A DNA stretch of 64,000 nucleotides, from contig CM034591.1 in the NCBI GenBank assembly GCA_020091685.1, forward strand, positions 12,534,833-12,598,832, given 5' to 3'. Made by a program: the position numbers and the translations under genes. The notes below the pieces were generated by a model, which had not been told where the DNA came from, did not search any database, and saw only the letters and a list, made by a program, of their open reading frames with translations. Of the stretch, positions 32,373 to 46,200 are shown piece by piece (positions within the stretch are counted from its first letter, which is position 1; the number at the start of each line of letters is the position of its first letter). Source of the DNA: Lutjanus erythropterus (taxonomy: Eukaryota; Chordata; Actinopteri; Lutjaniformes; Lutjanidae).

Positions 32373-35300
32373 TTATGTCTCTGGAACTGTCTCACCACGC
32401 TCAAAAATCTAACAGACTTACAAGATACAAGGTTCATTTATTTAACTTTTTACATTTGTTCCCTTCATGCTACTCACAAGACAAAAAGTAAAATCCTAGT
32501 CCTTCTAGATGAACAGAAGTGTGAATTATTCAAAGTGCAGAAAAAAAAACATCTACAGAGGAAGCTGAAAAATTTGTAGTGGTGAAATAAAGAATCCTGA
32601 ATGTTACTGAGTTGAGTATTTAAACCCTCGAACTGATTAACTTCATTGTGTGTCTGTGTGAAATCTGTTTCACTTCAAATTAAAATCATTAAACATGTAG
32701 ACAGAGACGTCTGAAGATACTAAATGCTATGACAAAGTTTGCTTTTAAAGCTCTAAGCAAAGAACAAAATCACAAATTATGTTTAAATACTTTTTTATTA
32801 TTATTTGTGCATGATGGTTGGAATATGTGCCAACACAGATAATTACAGAAAAGGCCATAATCAGCCAGTAACATCACAGCACTAATATTTCTGCTGAGTC
32901 CCATCACTGACTTAATGCTTCATGGTTTTGGCAAAACATGAAAAATAATAACAGGGAAAGAGTCACAAGAGGAGATCTCAGTTGTAAGCAGGCTGAAAAA
33001 AATAAATATTTCCACTGATAATGCAGATGCACATTTAAAAATCACAGTCAATGAGTACACGCTGCCAAACCAATAAAGAAAAAGGAAATATGAAATGTTT
33101 TTTTTTTTTTGGTTTCATTTGAACACAAATATTTTCAGAGTGTTCATCGGGAGCTCGTGGCCACCAAACACTCTTATTTCACACTTATTTACTAGTTTTA
33201 CCAGACTGCTGATTATTTATAGCTTCAGTTACATTTAAGGCCAACTTAATGTAAGGTGAATGTCTCACAGATGTATTGACAATACAGTAGAACTTGTCTT
33301 ATTGAAACTGAAAGTTAGATTAATACAATTTTAAAAATATCTGTAGTATAATGCAGAGTATATTTTATTTATTGTGCAACTGTTGGAGAATCCATGCAGA
33401 TGTTTTTTTTTTTCAGTCACTCAAAAATCTTCCAATGTTGAGTTTCACCAATTATCAGCGTAATTGTTGAATGAAAATGAATGGCATCTTGCACGTCTTT
33501 CCCAAAGTTTAAATATATTTATGTACATAAAACAAAAAAGGCTGTGCCTCATTTTCAGGTTTCTGAGGCTAATAATGGCACTCAAGAAATTTGTTAATAT
33601 GGGAGGGATCATGACACATATCGCCTCAGCTGGTTGTGCAGTTCACTGGACTTCAACGTCATCAATTTATCAGGGATGACTGACCACAAACAAACAGAGT
33701 GAAGTATGTTGAATTAAGCAACATTTTAAGGATAATGGACTGTTGGATATGGAAAAAGGTTTCCATAAAAAGGAAATCAATTCAGTGTAATCTGGGATCA
33801 CGTCTTGAACTCACTCAGAAATCACCTGATCTCCATGACTTATGAGCACAACCAGTAGAAGGTGCTGGAAGAAGTTTCCTTCATATTTGTAATCTGTTGA
33901 CTAATCACACTGCAACAAGAAGTATTTACAACAAGTTCTCACTCCCAACAAGTCAAATACTGCAGCTTCAAACTAGGACGCTTTAGATGTCCCTGCAGTG
34001 TCATTTTTGCTCATGCAGGGACTCCACAGTCAAATAAGCGATAATGATTAGGCAAAGTCTGGGTTGACTTTCAAAATACCTTCAAAATTACTTAATTAGG
34101 TATGTCACGTAACACAGGTTAAAGAAAAGTCAACACTACTGTCTTCGGACAGGACACAAAGAAGACCTGGACTCGTGGGTGAAAGTCCTGTGTGTTGGAA
34201 CCATCCATCCACTCCACCCTCCTCCGTACACTAACTTTCTTGCTCAGCATCATAGTGGCACTGATCAAGCTGCCACATTTGACACGTTGGAGTGAGAACG
34301 GTCGACCAGATCGAGGTGACGTGTCCCAGTTCCATCCTACAGACTGTTCTGATAACATGCAGTATGTAAGTTTCATGGTAAACTGTTTTGTACTGAGTAT
34401 TCAATATAATTTTGTCCTTGTACTAAATACATGCAATTTTAAGGCTCCTACTTCAATAGAATGGAAATCATTCTTGGAAACAGGAGTCTGACAAAAATAC
34501 TCATAAATGAGTAGCTATAATCAAACTCTCAATTGCATCTCATAGTCTTCCTCGTTCCAGAAAAAGCTGGTATGTTGACCTTGAGTTAAGATTTTTTTTT
34601 CAAATTGGAATTTCTGTTTTCTGGAGCTGCTCCTCCACTGTCTTCATTTAGTATTCCATGTATTGTGGAACAGCAGTGTCCATCAACACCACAGAAATAA
34701 ACAATCAGGAGAATTTAATATGCATGTTTGCATCACTATTTAAAATTTTGCATGCACACATACATGTACTACATACTGAAAAAGAGCTTAGAATTAGTAT
34801 GTAGTAAGGAGCTGGGACACAGCTTTCTGTCTGGACTAAGGTCAGTTCTTCAGTTACTTAAGTAGCAAAAATGCTAAATGAATGACCCATTCTGGAAGGA
34901 AGATGTTTTAAAATCAAAAAGATGAAATATATCGACCGAGTGAAGGCTTGGTCAAGTAAAAATACAAGCAATGTTGAAGAGTTCCCCAAATTCTGAATTA
35001 CACGATGGAGTCCATGTTTGATTGTTCTACAAACAACAAATGCATTTTCACTTTTGGATAATTTACAGTCAAATGAAAAACCTATCACCCGTGTGTCTCC
35101 TCTTCGTCGCAGAGGACAAAAACACATTGAGCAGCGTAGTGAAGAAATTCCTCACCACGTGTATAATAAACTGGTGCTTTAAACCTTTTCTGTTGCGCTG
35201 ATGTTCTGCCGTTACATTCCTTTCCAGTGATGCTCACTCACACTGTACACATCATGTCACTGTGGGCTGCGTTCACTGGGCCTTTGTGGAAGTAATGGAA

Positions 35301-36739
35301 TTTAATTGCACTTTAGCACTTACACATTTCAACAGCTGCACCTAAAGACCCTGTCAGAGCAATGCACTTTAGTCACTAAACCCATTTCGTTTGCCTCAGT
35401 CATGAGAAATCCATATAATTCACCACGTGGTCTTTGGTGTGAAGTGCACTGCATAAACGTTCATGGTATATCCTGGTAATATAAAGATTTACAGGTGAGA
35501 ATGTGGATAAAAATATAAAGTAAAAGGAATAAAGTGTTGGTTTATGGGGGGACAGAGTTATGTTTTTTGTTTCTAAGAAAAGAAATGGCTGCTGAATAAA
35601 AGAGAAAACTGCTTCAGCACAGTTTCCTCTCTTGCGGTTTATTCAGTGGCATTCACGGTCAGGCTAGTCTGTGCAAACTGAAATAAAAGATGTGCAACCG
35701 AGTTAAAAACTGCTTAAAACCATAAAGAAACCCTGGTTCCTCTCAATGAGCGTGAACATTATATTGTTTGGTCAGTAAGCTTGAGAACCAAGAAAAGACT
35801 CGTGTCAATATTTCACTCCGCTGCAGAGCTGCTTGAATCTCATTCACACTGCAGATATAGGATATATCAGGATATAATCTATAATCTAGAGGGCGGTCAG
35901 GACACACTCAATCTGGAGAAGCAGCAGGAGGACCGGTGTAGGAAGCTAAGCCATGTACTGCAGCAGCAAAATGTACTGCACACACCTAAACAAACAAATA
36001 ATAGTGTAAGTATATGCTATATTTAGAATATTTTCACTACTTTACCTCGCTGTCAGCCATGAAGCCGCTGTTATATAAGTCAAATATTGCTCCCCGCAAA
36101 GCCACCATTGGCAAAATCAGTAACTTTACCTTGGTTTCTGGTCTACTGCTGCCTCGATTGGTTAGTTTGTTTGTGTTATTGTGTGACTTCTGCGAATCTG
36201 AACTACCCATTTAAAATGCTGAAGTCAAAGAATGACACAAGTAAATAGATCAAGGCAGTGGCAGACGTCAACAAGCAACTCCCAGTGCAAATATTCCAGA
36301 TATAGTGTACATTTCAACTGATTTTGATTTTTTAAATGTGGCTAAAATATGTTTTGCTGCTGACTCTGTCCACAGCAGTACAATGTTAGGCTTCCTACTC
36401 CTGCCGCTTCTCCAAACTGTGGACGTGTTGACTGCTGTCTGCTGTAGGTAATACACTAACTATGGATAAGGACCTCATACACTGTACTTTAAAAAAACCT
36501 GAACTATCCATCTCAACACAGGGACATTTGAGGGAGAAGCTTTCCTATTACAGTGACAACCTAAGTTTGCTGAGGTAATAAATTACACCACTGGAAAAAC
36601 AGGCACACACATGGGTAGTTACTCACAGGCCAAAAACCTTAACATTCACTAGAGGGCTGTCAACAGTAAAGCACAAGACGGTTATTTGAGATACCATCCG
36701 AGAAACGGAGCACAACTCTGCCAGCAAACTGCAGTCTTA
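32373..36739. other. intergenic sequence, nothing recognised
   Basis: AT-rich, with short homopolymer runs (poly-T near 33,100 and 33,405). No exon, known repeat family or RNA gene was recognised. Confidence 0.4.
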
Positions 36740-37115
36740 TGCTTTGAAGTTGTTTATTGTCGCTGATCCTTTAAATCCGGACCGTTTATCTCCATTCGTC
36801 AGTCTGTGACGCTCACTGCACTCTTGAAAAACGTGGAGAGAAAGCTGCAGATGGAGACCCACAGTGGGAAGAAAGCGTGGATCTCTGTGCACTTTTTGGA
36901 TGCAGAGATTCAGATGCAGAGTTCAGAGGATGTGCGCATGAAACAGAAATACGTTATGTGAGATTTACTCACATAAAATATTCAACATCTAGTGATTTTT
37001 GTCCGTGTATATTAAGTCACTTGTACAGTGCAGAAGGACGTACTTGACCCTGAAGCCTTTGTTGAGGTTTGGGATCAAACATCCTGGTCCATCATTGGAA
37101 GACAGCAGTAGGACA
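36740..37115 (-). other. map2k5: probable map2k5 3' UTR and poly(A) signal
   Basis: The first minus-strand AATAAA after the TGA is at 36753-36758, giving a 3' UTR of about 370 nt. No coding signal is seen in the map2k5 frame. Longer 3' UTR forms are possible. Confidence 0.45.
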
Positions 37116-37226
37116 TCAGACGTGTCCCTGAGCCTGCTGAGCTCGTCTCTCCTCAAGACAGCGACAAACCCACATGGACACCACCTCTGCGTTACCATCA
37201 TTATAATGTATGATGAAGGAATGATC
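37116..37226 (-). CDS. map2k5: map2k5 terminal exon
   Basis: 111 nt from acceptor TATTTTCTAG to TGA. It encodes DHSFIIHYNDGNAEVVSMWV and the basic tail CRCLEERRAQQAQGHV. Mammalian MAP2K5 ends similarly (ALEERRSQQGPP). The exon is isolated, 15.6 kb from the previous one. Confidence 0.95.
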   Translation of the reverse strand, partial: DHSFIIHYNDGNAEVVSMWVCRCLEERRAQQAQGHV

Positions 37227-40200
37227 CTAGAAAATAGAGAGACAGATTTTATTACATTTTATAGATAAAATAAGAATATATATAATATAAATGTAATTAA
37301 CAGATCCATGTTAAATTTTGTTCATTCAGTCTATTTAAGACTTAAGTGATCACAAAGAGAGGATGACTTAATAAACTGTGTGACCTATGACCTTTGCAAA
37401 CATTAGTAGATAACTTACCATGGGGTAGTCTGGTACAAACACAGGTTATCTGAGTCCAAGACAGATTGTCCATCTTTATTTTCTTTGACTGGTTCAGCGT
37501 TGGTTAGACCAGTGTTAACGATATTCATGGCAACTTTACTCGAGCTATCCCTCTCTCTTCTCCTGCCTTCTTCCTCATCTGTATTTTCGCTTAGTCCAGA
37601 GTTTTGGAGGATATATTTGGTTCTCTGTCTCATGCTCATCACGCTCATGTTAGCTACCCGACATCCCATACACCCGCGCTCCGCAACAATTTAAAGGGAC
37701 TCTGATAACTTAAGAGGTCGATTCCATTGACATACTGTATAAAGATGAACGACATGACAGCTCCCAAAAATGAAGCCAAAACATCTTGATTGCCCCACAG
37801 GACATGAGCCAAACTAAAACATCACAGCACACATCAAATACATTTTCCTCTAAGATGGTTTCTGCCATTTTGGGCAGTTCTTATCAGACTGATATTTGTC
37901 AAGTGTTCATATTTGTGATAAGTTTGGATTTAATTAGTTACTTGATGCTATAAAAGGGGATTTCACGTCGTTGCTGACAGCTGAGCCCTGCTTGTGGTTG
38001 TGAGTGTGGGACCTTGATACTGCGGCGCCAACCTTGACCACTACTGTGCAGACTGTGGCTCCAAGTGACATCACCAATGCAAGATGGCCGCACTCAGGAT
38101 ATTTTGGCTTCATTTTTGAACAGTGGGAGGAAGTCGTGACGCACTATCCATCTTTATTTACAGTCAATAGTTTAATAATAGTAGAAACACCGAAAGTCTT
38201 TAGATTCAATTCCAAATTGGGCAGGAAATATATAATTTTTTAATTTAGTGTTTTCAGTTTTCATTTGCAATTAAATTTCCAGGTTTGCACTCACAATAAA
38301 TATCTCCTGCCACTATTCTTACTCCAAACATATGACCTTCAGAATGATTGTCATCGATGGCAAAAATGGACTCAAGCGGCTGTAAAACCACAAGTAATGA
38401 GCTTTCTCATAAAAATGGTTAACTGCTGTTGAAAATGTTTATACCTATTCTCCAATATTATTTTTTATTATCAAACAGATTGGAGCCACAAACATTATTA
38501 CAACTTTATGTGAAGTGTATAGTTTAGATCTGCTTGTATAATTATTCTCAATCATTAGCCAAGAAATAATAATAAAATACAGACAAACTAAACAGGAACT
38601 TCATTACACCCTCTTAAATATTTATGTTCAACAGATTTGTTTTAAATGCCCAACGTTTAACTAATGGCAGTAATCAGGTAATTTTAAAGAATTATCTTTA
38701 ATGGTCTACATGAATCATCACTGGTTGTAAAATGAGCTCTGTAATAAAAAGTAGCAGTGGCAATAATACAAACCATCTTTGTCAGCCATTAAAAAATAAC
38801 ATATGAAATGCTTTTGAATATATTACTTTCAGATTTTCAACAAATGACATTAACAATCTCGACTGATTTTCATCAATAGTGCCAATAAACGAGCTCCTGG
38901 AAACCAATGACCAGCCTCTGCTGATTGGAAGCTGATCAAGTTTGTTAAGTGCTGGCAGGGTTCACTTGTTACCGCTGCAGGACTGAAACAGAGACGTCAC
39001 ATGTGATATCTCAATGACAGCCGTCCCAATCACCAGCCTCATCTGGGGGACTTTCCAGACCAGAGCCAGAGGTCACAGAGGTCACAGAGGGTCAGAGGTG
39101 AGAGGGGAGGAGGTTGTAAATGAGACACTTCAACTGAGGCTGACCATGAATTTTATTTGTGGTGTCTCGATGTCCAATTAGATAAACAAGGCTGCGGCCG
39201 GCCAGTTTAAATGAACTTGTCAACCCTGATTTCAACGATATCCGTCCTTAACAACAAGAGACTGTCACCGTTAACAGGAGCTCGGTCCTGACTTGAGCTG
39301 AGAGAACAGAACGCATCTTTTTTTAATTAATCTTCTACATTGTGTTAACTCACGCTAAATGCTTTAATCTGCCTTTCTTGACGGCCAGAACCATTGACTT
39401 TTATTCTCAAACTGTATGGATCAACTGTCCGACCACGATGTGGGTGCTCACACTGAAGTTGATTTATCCAGAAACTCTAACAAAATTTATTTAAGCAAGA
39501 CATCAGTTTTAGCCACAACACGTAAAATACTACTCTACTAATATTAAAGCAAGCTCAACGGATCATTTGTTACTGTGAAGCTGCTCAAACTGCTCAGACT
39601 GCAATACAGTCAACCAAAATTTTGGACATGCCAGAAATCCATCCAGTCATTTGCAAACCAGATCCTTGATCATTACGGCAATTTTTCAGCCATCGTCACC
39701 CCCCTCAAAATGCATGTCAAACAACAACCGACCTGGCAAAAAATTTGGCCTGATCCTAAAATTAGTCCGGGCTAAAATCTGGCTTAATCTGTTCAGTGTC
39801 TGCCTGTTTTGAAACTCACATAAGAGGAACTTGTGAACAAAGATTTTTGCTCTATTTAGGTTCAGAGATCCAAACCAATAAATCCATCTATCCAATACAA
39901 AAAAGAGATATACCAATAAAGCCAATAAGTGACAAGAAACTCCAGTACAGAATAATAAATAATGTTTTAAACCAACAAATAACAGATTGTTTTTGGCAGC
40001 TAGTGCTGCTCATATCAGAGCAGAAACTGAAAATTAGCAGACAGCTCTCAATCTGGCAGTACATGCACAGTACAGGTTACAGTGTGTCAGTTAATAAACA
40101 CTGCAGCATCTCAAGACCAAGAAACGCCATGTGTCCCAGCTGCTGGAAACATGAAGGAGGTCAGCCACAAAGTAAGCTGAGCAGGAGGCTGATGTTAAAC

Positions 40201-43200
40201 TAATGTTAGCGTCAAGCATCCAGCCTTGAACAGCAGTGATTCTTGGAGACTAAAATAAATCAATAATGATAAATCCAACACTGAATGTCTTCTGTAGTTA
40301 TTTATCAGTTTTTCTTTTTAGCTGTCCAATGACAATCCCATGATGCCTTGTGTTGAGTTTCAACCAGAGGCTGTGTTCCTGACTTCTGTGTGTAGCTTGC
40401 ACAAACCCTTCAAAATAAAATTTGCTGTGATACAATAATGAACTTAAACCCACAGTAGGCAACCTTTAGACACCAGAAAACACTGACAGGTTTATTTTTC
40501 AACTGTAAGATGTTCTGGTAAGTACATCTTAGTGACACTTAAAAATGAATTTAAGGAATTCCAAGATCAGATGTTTTTCTGTAACCCTAAACATTCACTT
40601 TTTACAGTTATTTTACTGTGCTTCGCAAGGCCGTAAATCATTAGGAAAAAAGATCATTTCCCACTGTAACAGTGACATTACTGGTTTGTCTCAGATTTGA
40701 TGTAGAAAGTGATCTCAAAGTGAGTAGTGTTGTTCTCAACTGTTATTTTCTGGGGTGGAACAACGTTAAATACCCCCCAGCAACACCCAAACTGGTGCAG
40801 ACAATGTAAGATTAGTAACAAAGTAGGACAGACTGGTAGTGATGGTCCACTTTCTCCCTCCTGGGATTCTTCTTGTCTATTTGTGGTTGCACTGGAAAAT
40901 ATGTTAAACTGAAGAATACAATGTACAGTTTATAAAAATAAAGTCACATGAAGGGTGAATACATTTGTAAGTTAATAAAGTATCATTATTCCTTCATAAA
41001 ATCTACCAATATCAATAAGTTTGACTTCTGTTTGACTTTGATTCTTTCTTTGCTCACTACTATGACTTTACTGTGAACATTCAATCACCACATGTTTAGT
41101 CTGCTGCAGTTTTATATTTTAAAGATAAAGTGGTAACACATTCATGTGTGCTGTAATCCTGCAAAAACTGTAGAGATTGTGAAGGACTGGGGGGAGCCCC
41201 ATCAATCCTGTTGTCCTTCTAATGGGCAGCTGGGGTTAACACAGTCTGAGGTTAATTACTCTCATATCAGTGTGAGCATGTGTGTGTGTATCAGTATGAG
41301 ACGGGTGGAGTGGACGCTCCTGGGTGCCCCTATGTGCTGAATACCCATCTCATCAATCATTCTTCCTTGCCTCAGTAGAGAGGGAGTGATACAGAAATAA
41401 AGAAGGAAGTCCTGAGTGATGTTTTTAAAATCACACTTTGCACCTCTGCTCCAGAAATTAACCCTGACAGGCCAGAGACATCTGCTGGAATTTAACTTGG
41501 ATGAAGGTGTACGGCTTGTCATACCAAACTCACAAAAACTATACGTGCACATATGCAAAGACACCATAAAACACACTACACTATTTTTCATTTGAAGTTG
41601 TCGTCGGGCCTGATCTTTCAGTCTCTAAATGTATCCTTCCACCGGCACACAAATACGCCTGATTGAAAGTAATCATGTACAGGTCATTTCAAAATTTAAA
41701 AAACACCAAAGAAAGTAAGATAAAGAGAGAGCTAGAGTCAGCAGACACAAGAGATAGCAGGCAAGGCAGAAAGACAAACTAGACAAACTTATCAGATGGT
41801 TTCATTTGTTGTAAAGTTCAGAATAGAAGACCCACTAAATGAACCTTGTGTTGAGACTGTTTTGTGAACTACTGTTTCCATGGACAAGAATACACTTTTC
41901 ATCTAAATATTTACACAAACAAAGAAAAGAAGATGAAAAATGTTCCTACAGCGCTCAGAAAAATGGAAATTTAACAATCTATAAATCAATGACAACTGGG
42001 CAAACTCTGCTTTCACTGATGTGATTCGAGCTAGTAAATTGACCTTGTTATCGTGATACAGTTTTGTCTGATTTCATTGTATTTACTTGGTAGATTACAA
42101 ATACCAGCATATAAAAATCTCAGCAGTAACAAGCTAGCCGTCACATTCAGAACAAGAAAAAATAAATGATTTTAAAAGTTTTAAAAGTCTAAAAAGACAA
42201 AACAGAAGAATTATGTAAATCATTTATCTTTCCAGTTTGTTTATCTCACCGTGACCCCGGAGGTTTATTTGCAAGCCCACCACCCTATATACTCCAGGAT
42301 CCCAAGGATGGAGAAAAACTACTTTAGACTCTCAACATGATATGAGACATAAGTTGCCTCAAGAGTCTTACCTTGATGCAGACACATAGAAGTGCACACA
42401 GACCCTCGTACTGAGGATATTAGGCATACATCTTCACACTCTGTCACACACGCACGCATAATCCCCTAATAATTAAATTACTTGCAACTTAAATTAAGTA
42501 TGAAACCTGTAAGGGAAGAGTTATAAATACAGAGTGAGTAACCAATCCTTAGTTAGGTCATTGAAGGTGTTCTGACTTTCTGCTGTAGCAGTGTGTGGAC
42601 AGAGGTGAGACGGGGGACGGACTCATTTAAAAGTTACATTAATCACCGTCTGGCCACATCAAAATGGGATAATCACCTGCAACCGCTCCACTCAAACAGA
42701 AATGGCCTAAACCCAGGGGAAATTCTACCTAACTCTTTAATTGTTTGAAGCCTTTGAAGGGCCTGTTTAATCTAAGATTAATTTATGCGATTTTAAATAA
42801 CTCTATGTATGATTAATAAGCTCAGAAGAAATTAAAAGGAGTTTGAGGCAATTATAACAAGAGACTGGTCATCACCTCATTAGAATAGAGTTGGAGGAAA
42901 CATGGTGTGTTTGTCAGTATGACTGTGTGTGTGTGTGTGAGACAGAGGAGGGTGAAGAGGTAGATAGAATAACTGGGTCTTTACAGATTTGCATGCTAAT
43001 CACTAGCTCCCTCTGGAAACAGGCTGGCTTTGGTTGGTGTGTAAATGAATGAACTCCGTGTGTGTGTGTACTTTGTTCGATCTTAGTGCACAGAGATCGT
43101 AGGGAAACTTCTCTAAGTGTTAGAGTGCGGTTTCCCTTCTAAACTTAATGATCCAAGCATCTAATGCTGCTTTCAAATCTATCTGCTCGTTTCAAAACTG

Positions 43201-46200
43201 TTTGCACAGGGAGGCAGCACTTTCTGCAGATATCCACCTTATCAGTGAGCCACAACACTAAATGTTAGCCACTAAAATGGAAACAAATAGAAAAAGATGA
43301 CAGAAAAACAAGAGAACCAAGATGAGTAATAGGACTAAAAGAGCCAAAGTGTCCACCACAACAGTGAGCAGGATTCTCTGTTTGAGCTGGGAGATAAAAC
43401 TGAGGAGGGATCAAACTAGGGTTGTCGGTTCTGCTAAGTTTTGCCTTTGAATGAACTAGTAACTAACTACTTTTTAGAAAAACATGCAGAATGATGTGGA
43501 AAAAAAGGTCGTTAGCAGTGGCTATAAACTGTGAAATTGTTTATTGTAAACTAGCAGAAAAATGAAAGAAGTAGGACAGAATAATGAGAACTTAATCAAT
43601 GGTCTTAGTAGCTACTAAGTGATATTCTTGGTGTCAAGGAAACTTGTGAGAATCCAATCCATTGCTGTTAATTCATTTCACAAATAAAATGACCATTTAA
43701 CCTTTCCAGAGAACGAGACAAGGTTGTTTAAGTTGCAATATTCATTACTGTTAAATTTCTTCTTACACCTGAATAAAAAGAAAATGTGAAAATTAAGTAT
43801 GTTGGATCCTCAGAAAGGCAGATTTTATCCAAATGCCTAAATTGATTTTTTTTGTACAAGGTCTAAACATTGATTTGTGTGTAGTTTGGCTCCAGCTATT
43901 ATTCAAAATGACGTGACTGGACAGTTGCACACCGGTCCCATCCCACGCACTGTAGTCCCAGTATGTGTGAATGGGGTTTATGTCAGTGAAGACCCAAGGG
44001 TGAAATGTGAAAACATTTGGCGGCAAAGGTGCTGACAGAAGAATTTAGGAAGGTGGAGACACCAGTGATTTGGCACAAGTCTGAAAAGAGACCAGAGAAA
44101 CCCCAAAGAGGTCCAATGATACTTAAAATCCTTTTTGCACATGGAGCAATGGAGGATGGAGTCAGACACCTAATCCTCAGACACTAAAACTGTTTCCAAA
44201 GTTTGATAACTACAACTCATCATCCACGTAAAGCATTAGGGCTGTGTATTGGCAAGAATCCAGCGATATGATACGTATCGCAATACATGTCTCTACAGGG
44301 ATACACAATTCAATATACTGTGATATACTGCAGTGCAGTAAGCAAAATGATATGTTTCTATTTTTTAAATCCAATTTTAGGAAAACTGTCATAATATAAA
44401 GAACAAACCAATGAAGGCATAAAATCTGAGATAAAAAGTTTACTTTTCTATGCAATCAGAACAGTAACGCTTGTTAACAACACTGCCATCTAACGGTCAG
44501 GGGTTTAAACACAACAAAAAATGAACCAATGCCACAAATCTTTGCATGTATCACAATACCACAATAGTGTTTTTGAGAGTCCATACAGTTTCACAAAACA
44601 TAATTTAGTGATACTCAAGTGTAATGATACTTTCTTACACCTCTATAAAGCATTACCAAAACATACTACTACAGAGAGATGATTAGATGTTTAATTCCAT
44701 CTTCTACTCTACGGGTAAATAGTCTGTGATGTAAGGTAAAAGGTCATGACCACTCCAATTGTCAAGCCACAACTTGATTGCTCACACTGTACGTGTAAAA
44801 TAGAAAATAAAACAGCCTATCGGCCCCTGCAGAGTGTTCTGACTATTGGCAATGATCAATTAAGATTTGTTTGAAAGCTCCGAGGCAGGTAGAAGTTTGT
44901 TTGATAGCAATGATGCTAATAAGATAGAAACACGCTGCCTGGATCCTGTGTGTTGGGGAAAAAAAGGAGGTGCCAGCGTCTATGGACTCGCAGGTGGTTG
45001 GGAAGACGTGGATAGTAAGGCTTGTCCATTTTGTAGAAAGAATCAGAGGCAAGCTAGCTATGTTTTACTGTCCAGCAATTTCAGATGCTGTGTTTGCCCC
45101 TTTGTACAGGTGCAGTGAGATAAAACGCACTGTCCTCTAATCAACTCACGGATCTGCTGTAACTGTGCGAGAGCCTGACAACAGCCAACCAAAGTTTCTA
45201 ACATGTAAGAAAGTCATCTGAGAGCATCAGAGCTGAGCAGCTCAAAAATCAGGTCGGAAACAGGCTCAAACTGCACAGTGTATGACAGCTTAAGGGACAT
45301 TAGTATCTCTTCACTGGTTTGTTCAGCAGGTTAGTGAAACAAAAAAACAACAAACAAACAAAAAAAAAGGGAATTTTGTCAAACAATTTTGTCCTGAAAG
45401 GAATTATTGAATAAATGAAAGAGTGACCTAATTAACAACGCAGTTAACATGTTGACATGGTTCAGGGGTTTAGGACAGATTTGGTATGGATTCATTAATC
45501 AGAATTTGTTAATAATAAACATCCGCAGTTTTTAAACAGGCACTGTGAGTGGCAAAACTTGATGCCACTCAGCTTCTATGTTTTTGTTCTGTGTGGTTGT
45601 GTATGTATGTTGAAACTAGATTTGGGGACAATCAGAGACAGGAGGGGTTCCTTTGTGAAAAACCGAGGGGCTCATCTGGTGTCTCCAGGGTTGAAAAGGG
45701 GCTACGAAATTTGTGCGCGTGTGTATGTGTGCCTATGAATAGAAAAGCAGAATAGGAGGGCTGCATTGACAAGGGTGCTAAAAGGCTGTGTGAAGGCTGC
45801 TGGCTGCGGAACGAGGGACGACAAGGGAGAGGGGGGAGGGAGAGATGAAATGTCCATCAAATCACAATCAGAGAAAATAAGGGTGCGGTATCATCACTTT
45901 TGTTTTATCGTCTCATACACAAGTGAATACATGCAAAAACAATCACACATACACAAAAACACACACAAAATAGTGTTGTTATTTGATTCTAAAAACATAA
46001 TACTCAAGATAATATGAAGCTAAATGTCATGGATCAGAAACACTGCATTTTCTGTCTTTCTAGTGCTAAAGCGTCATAAATAAGCCAGTAGGTGCTGCAC
46101 ACAGAACAGGCCTTGTTTTGAAGTAGCAGGGAGAGGAGAAAGAACCAAAAGCAAGAAACCTCAGACAGGACAGGTCATCACTAAGTAGCTGCAGCTAACA

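Noticed and set aside
37865..37900. Bases resembling miR-21 (CTTATCAGACTGAT)
   Set aside because: Fourteen bases match but no opposite arm folds back properly, the locus is unrelated to the miR-21 host gene, and the site is inside a MITE.
39796..40203. 135-codon plus-strand open frame in a map2k5 intron
   Set aside because: No domain, no splice context and composition like the surrounding intron.
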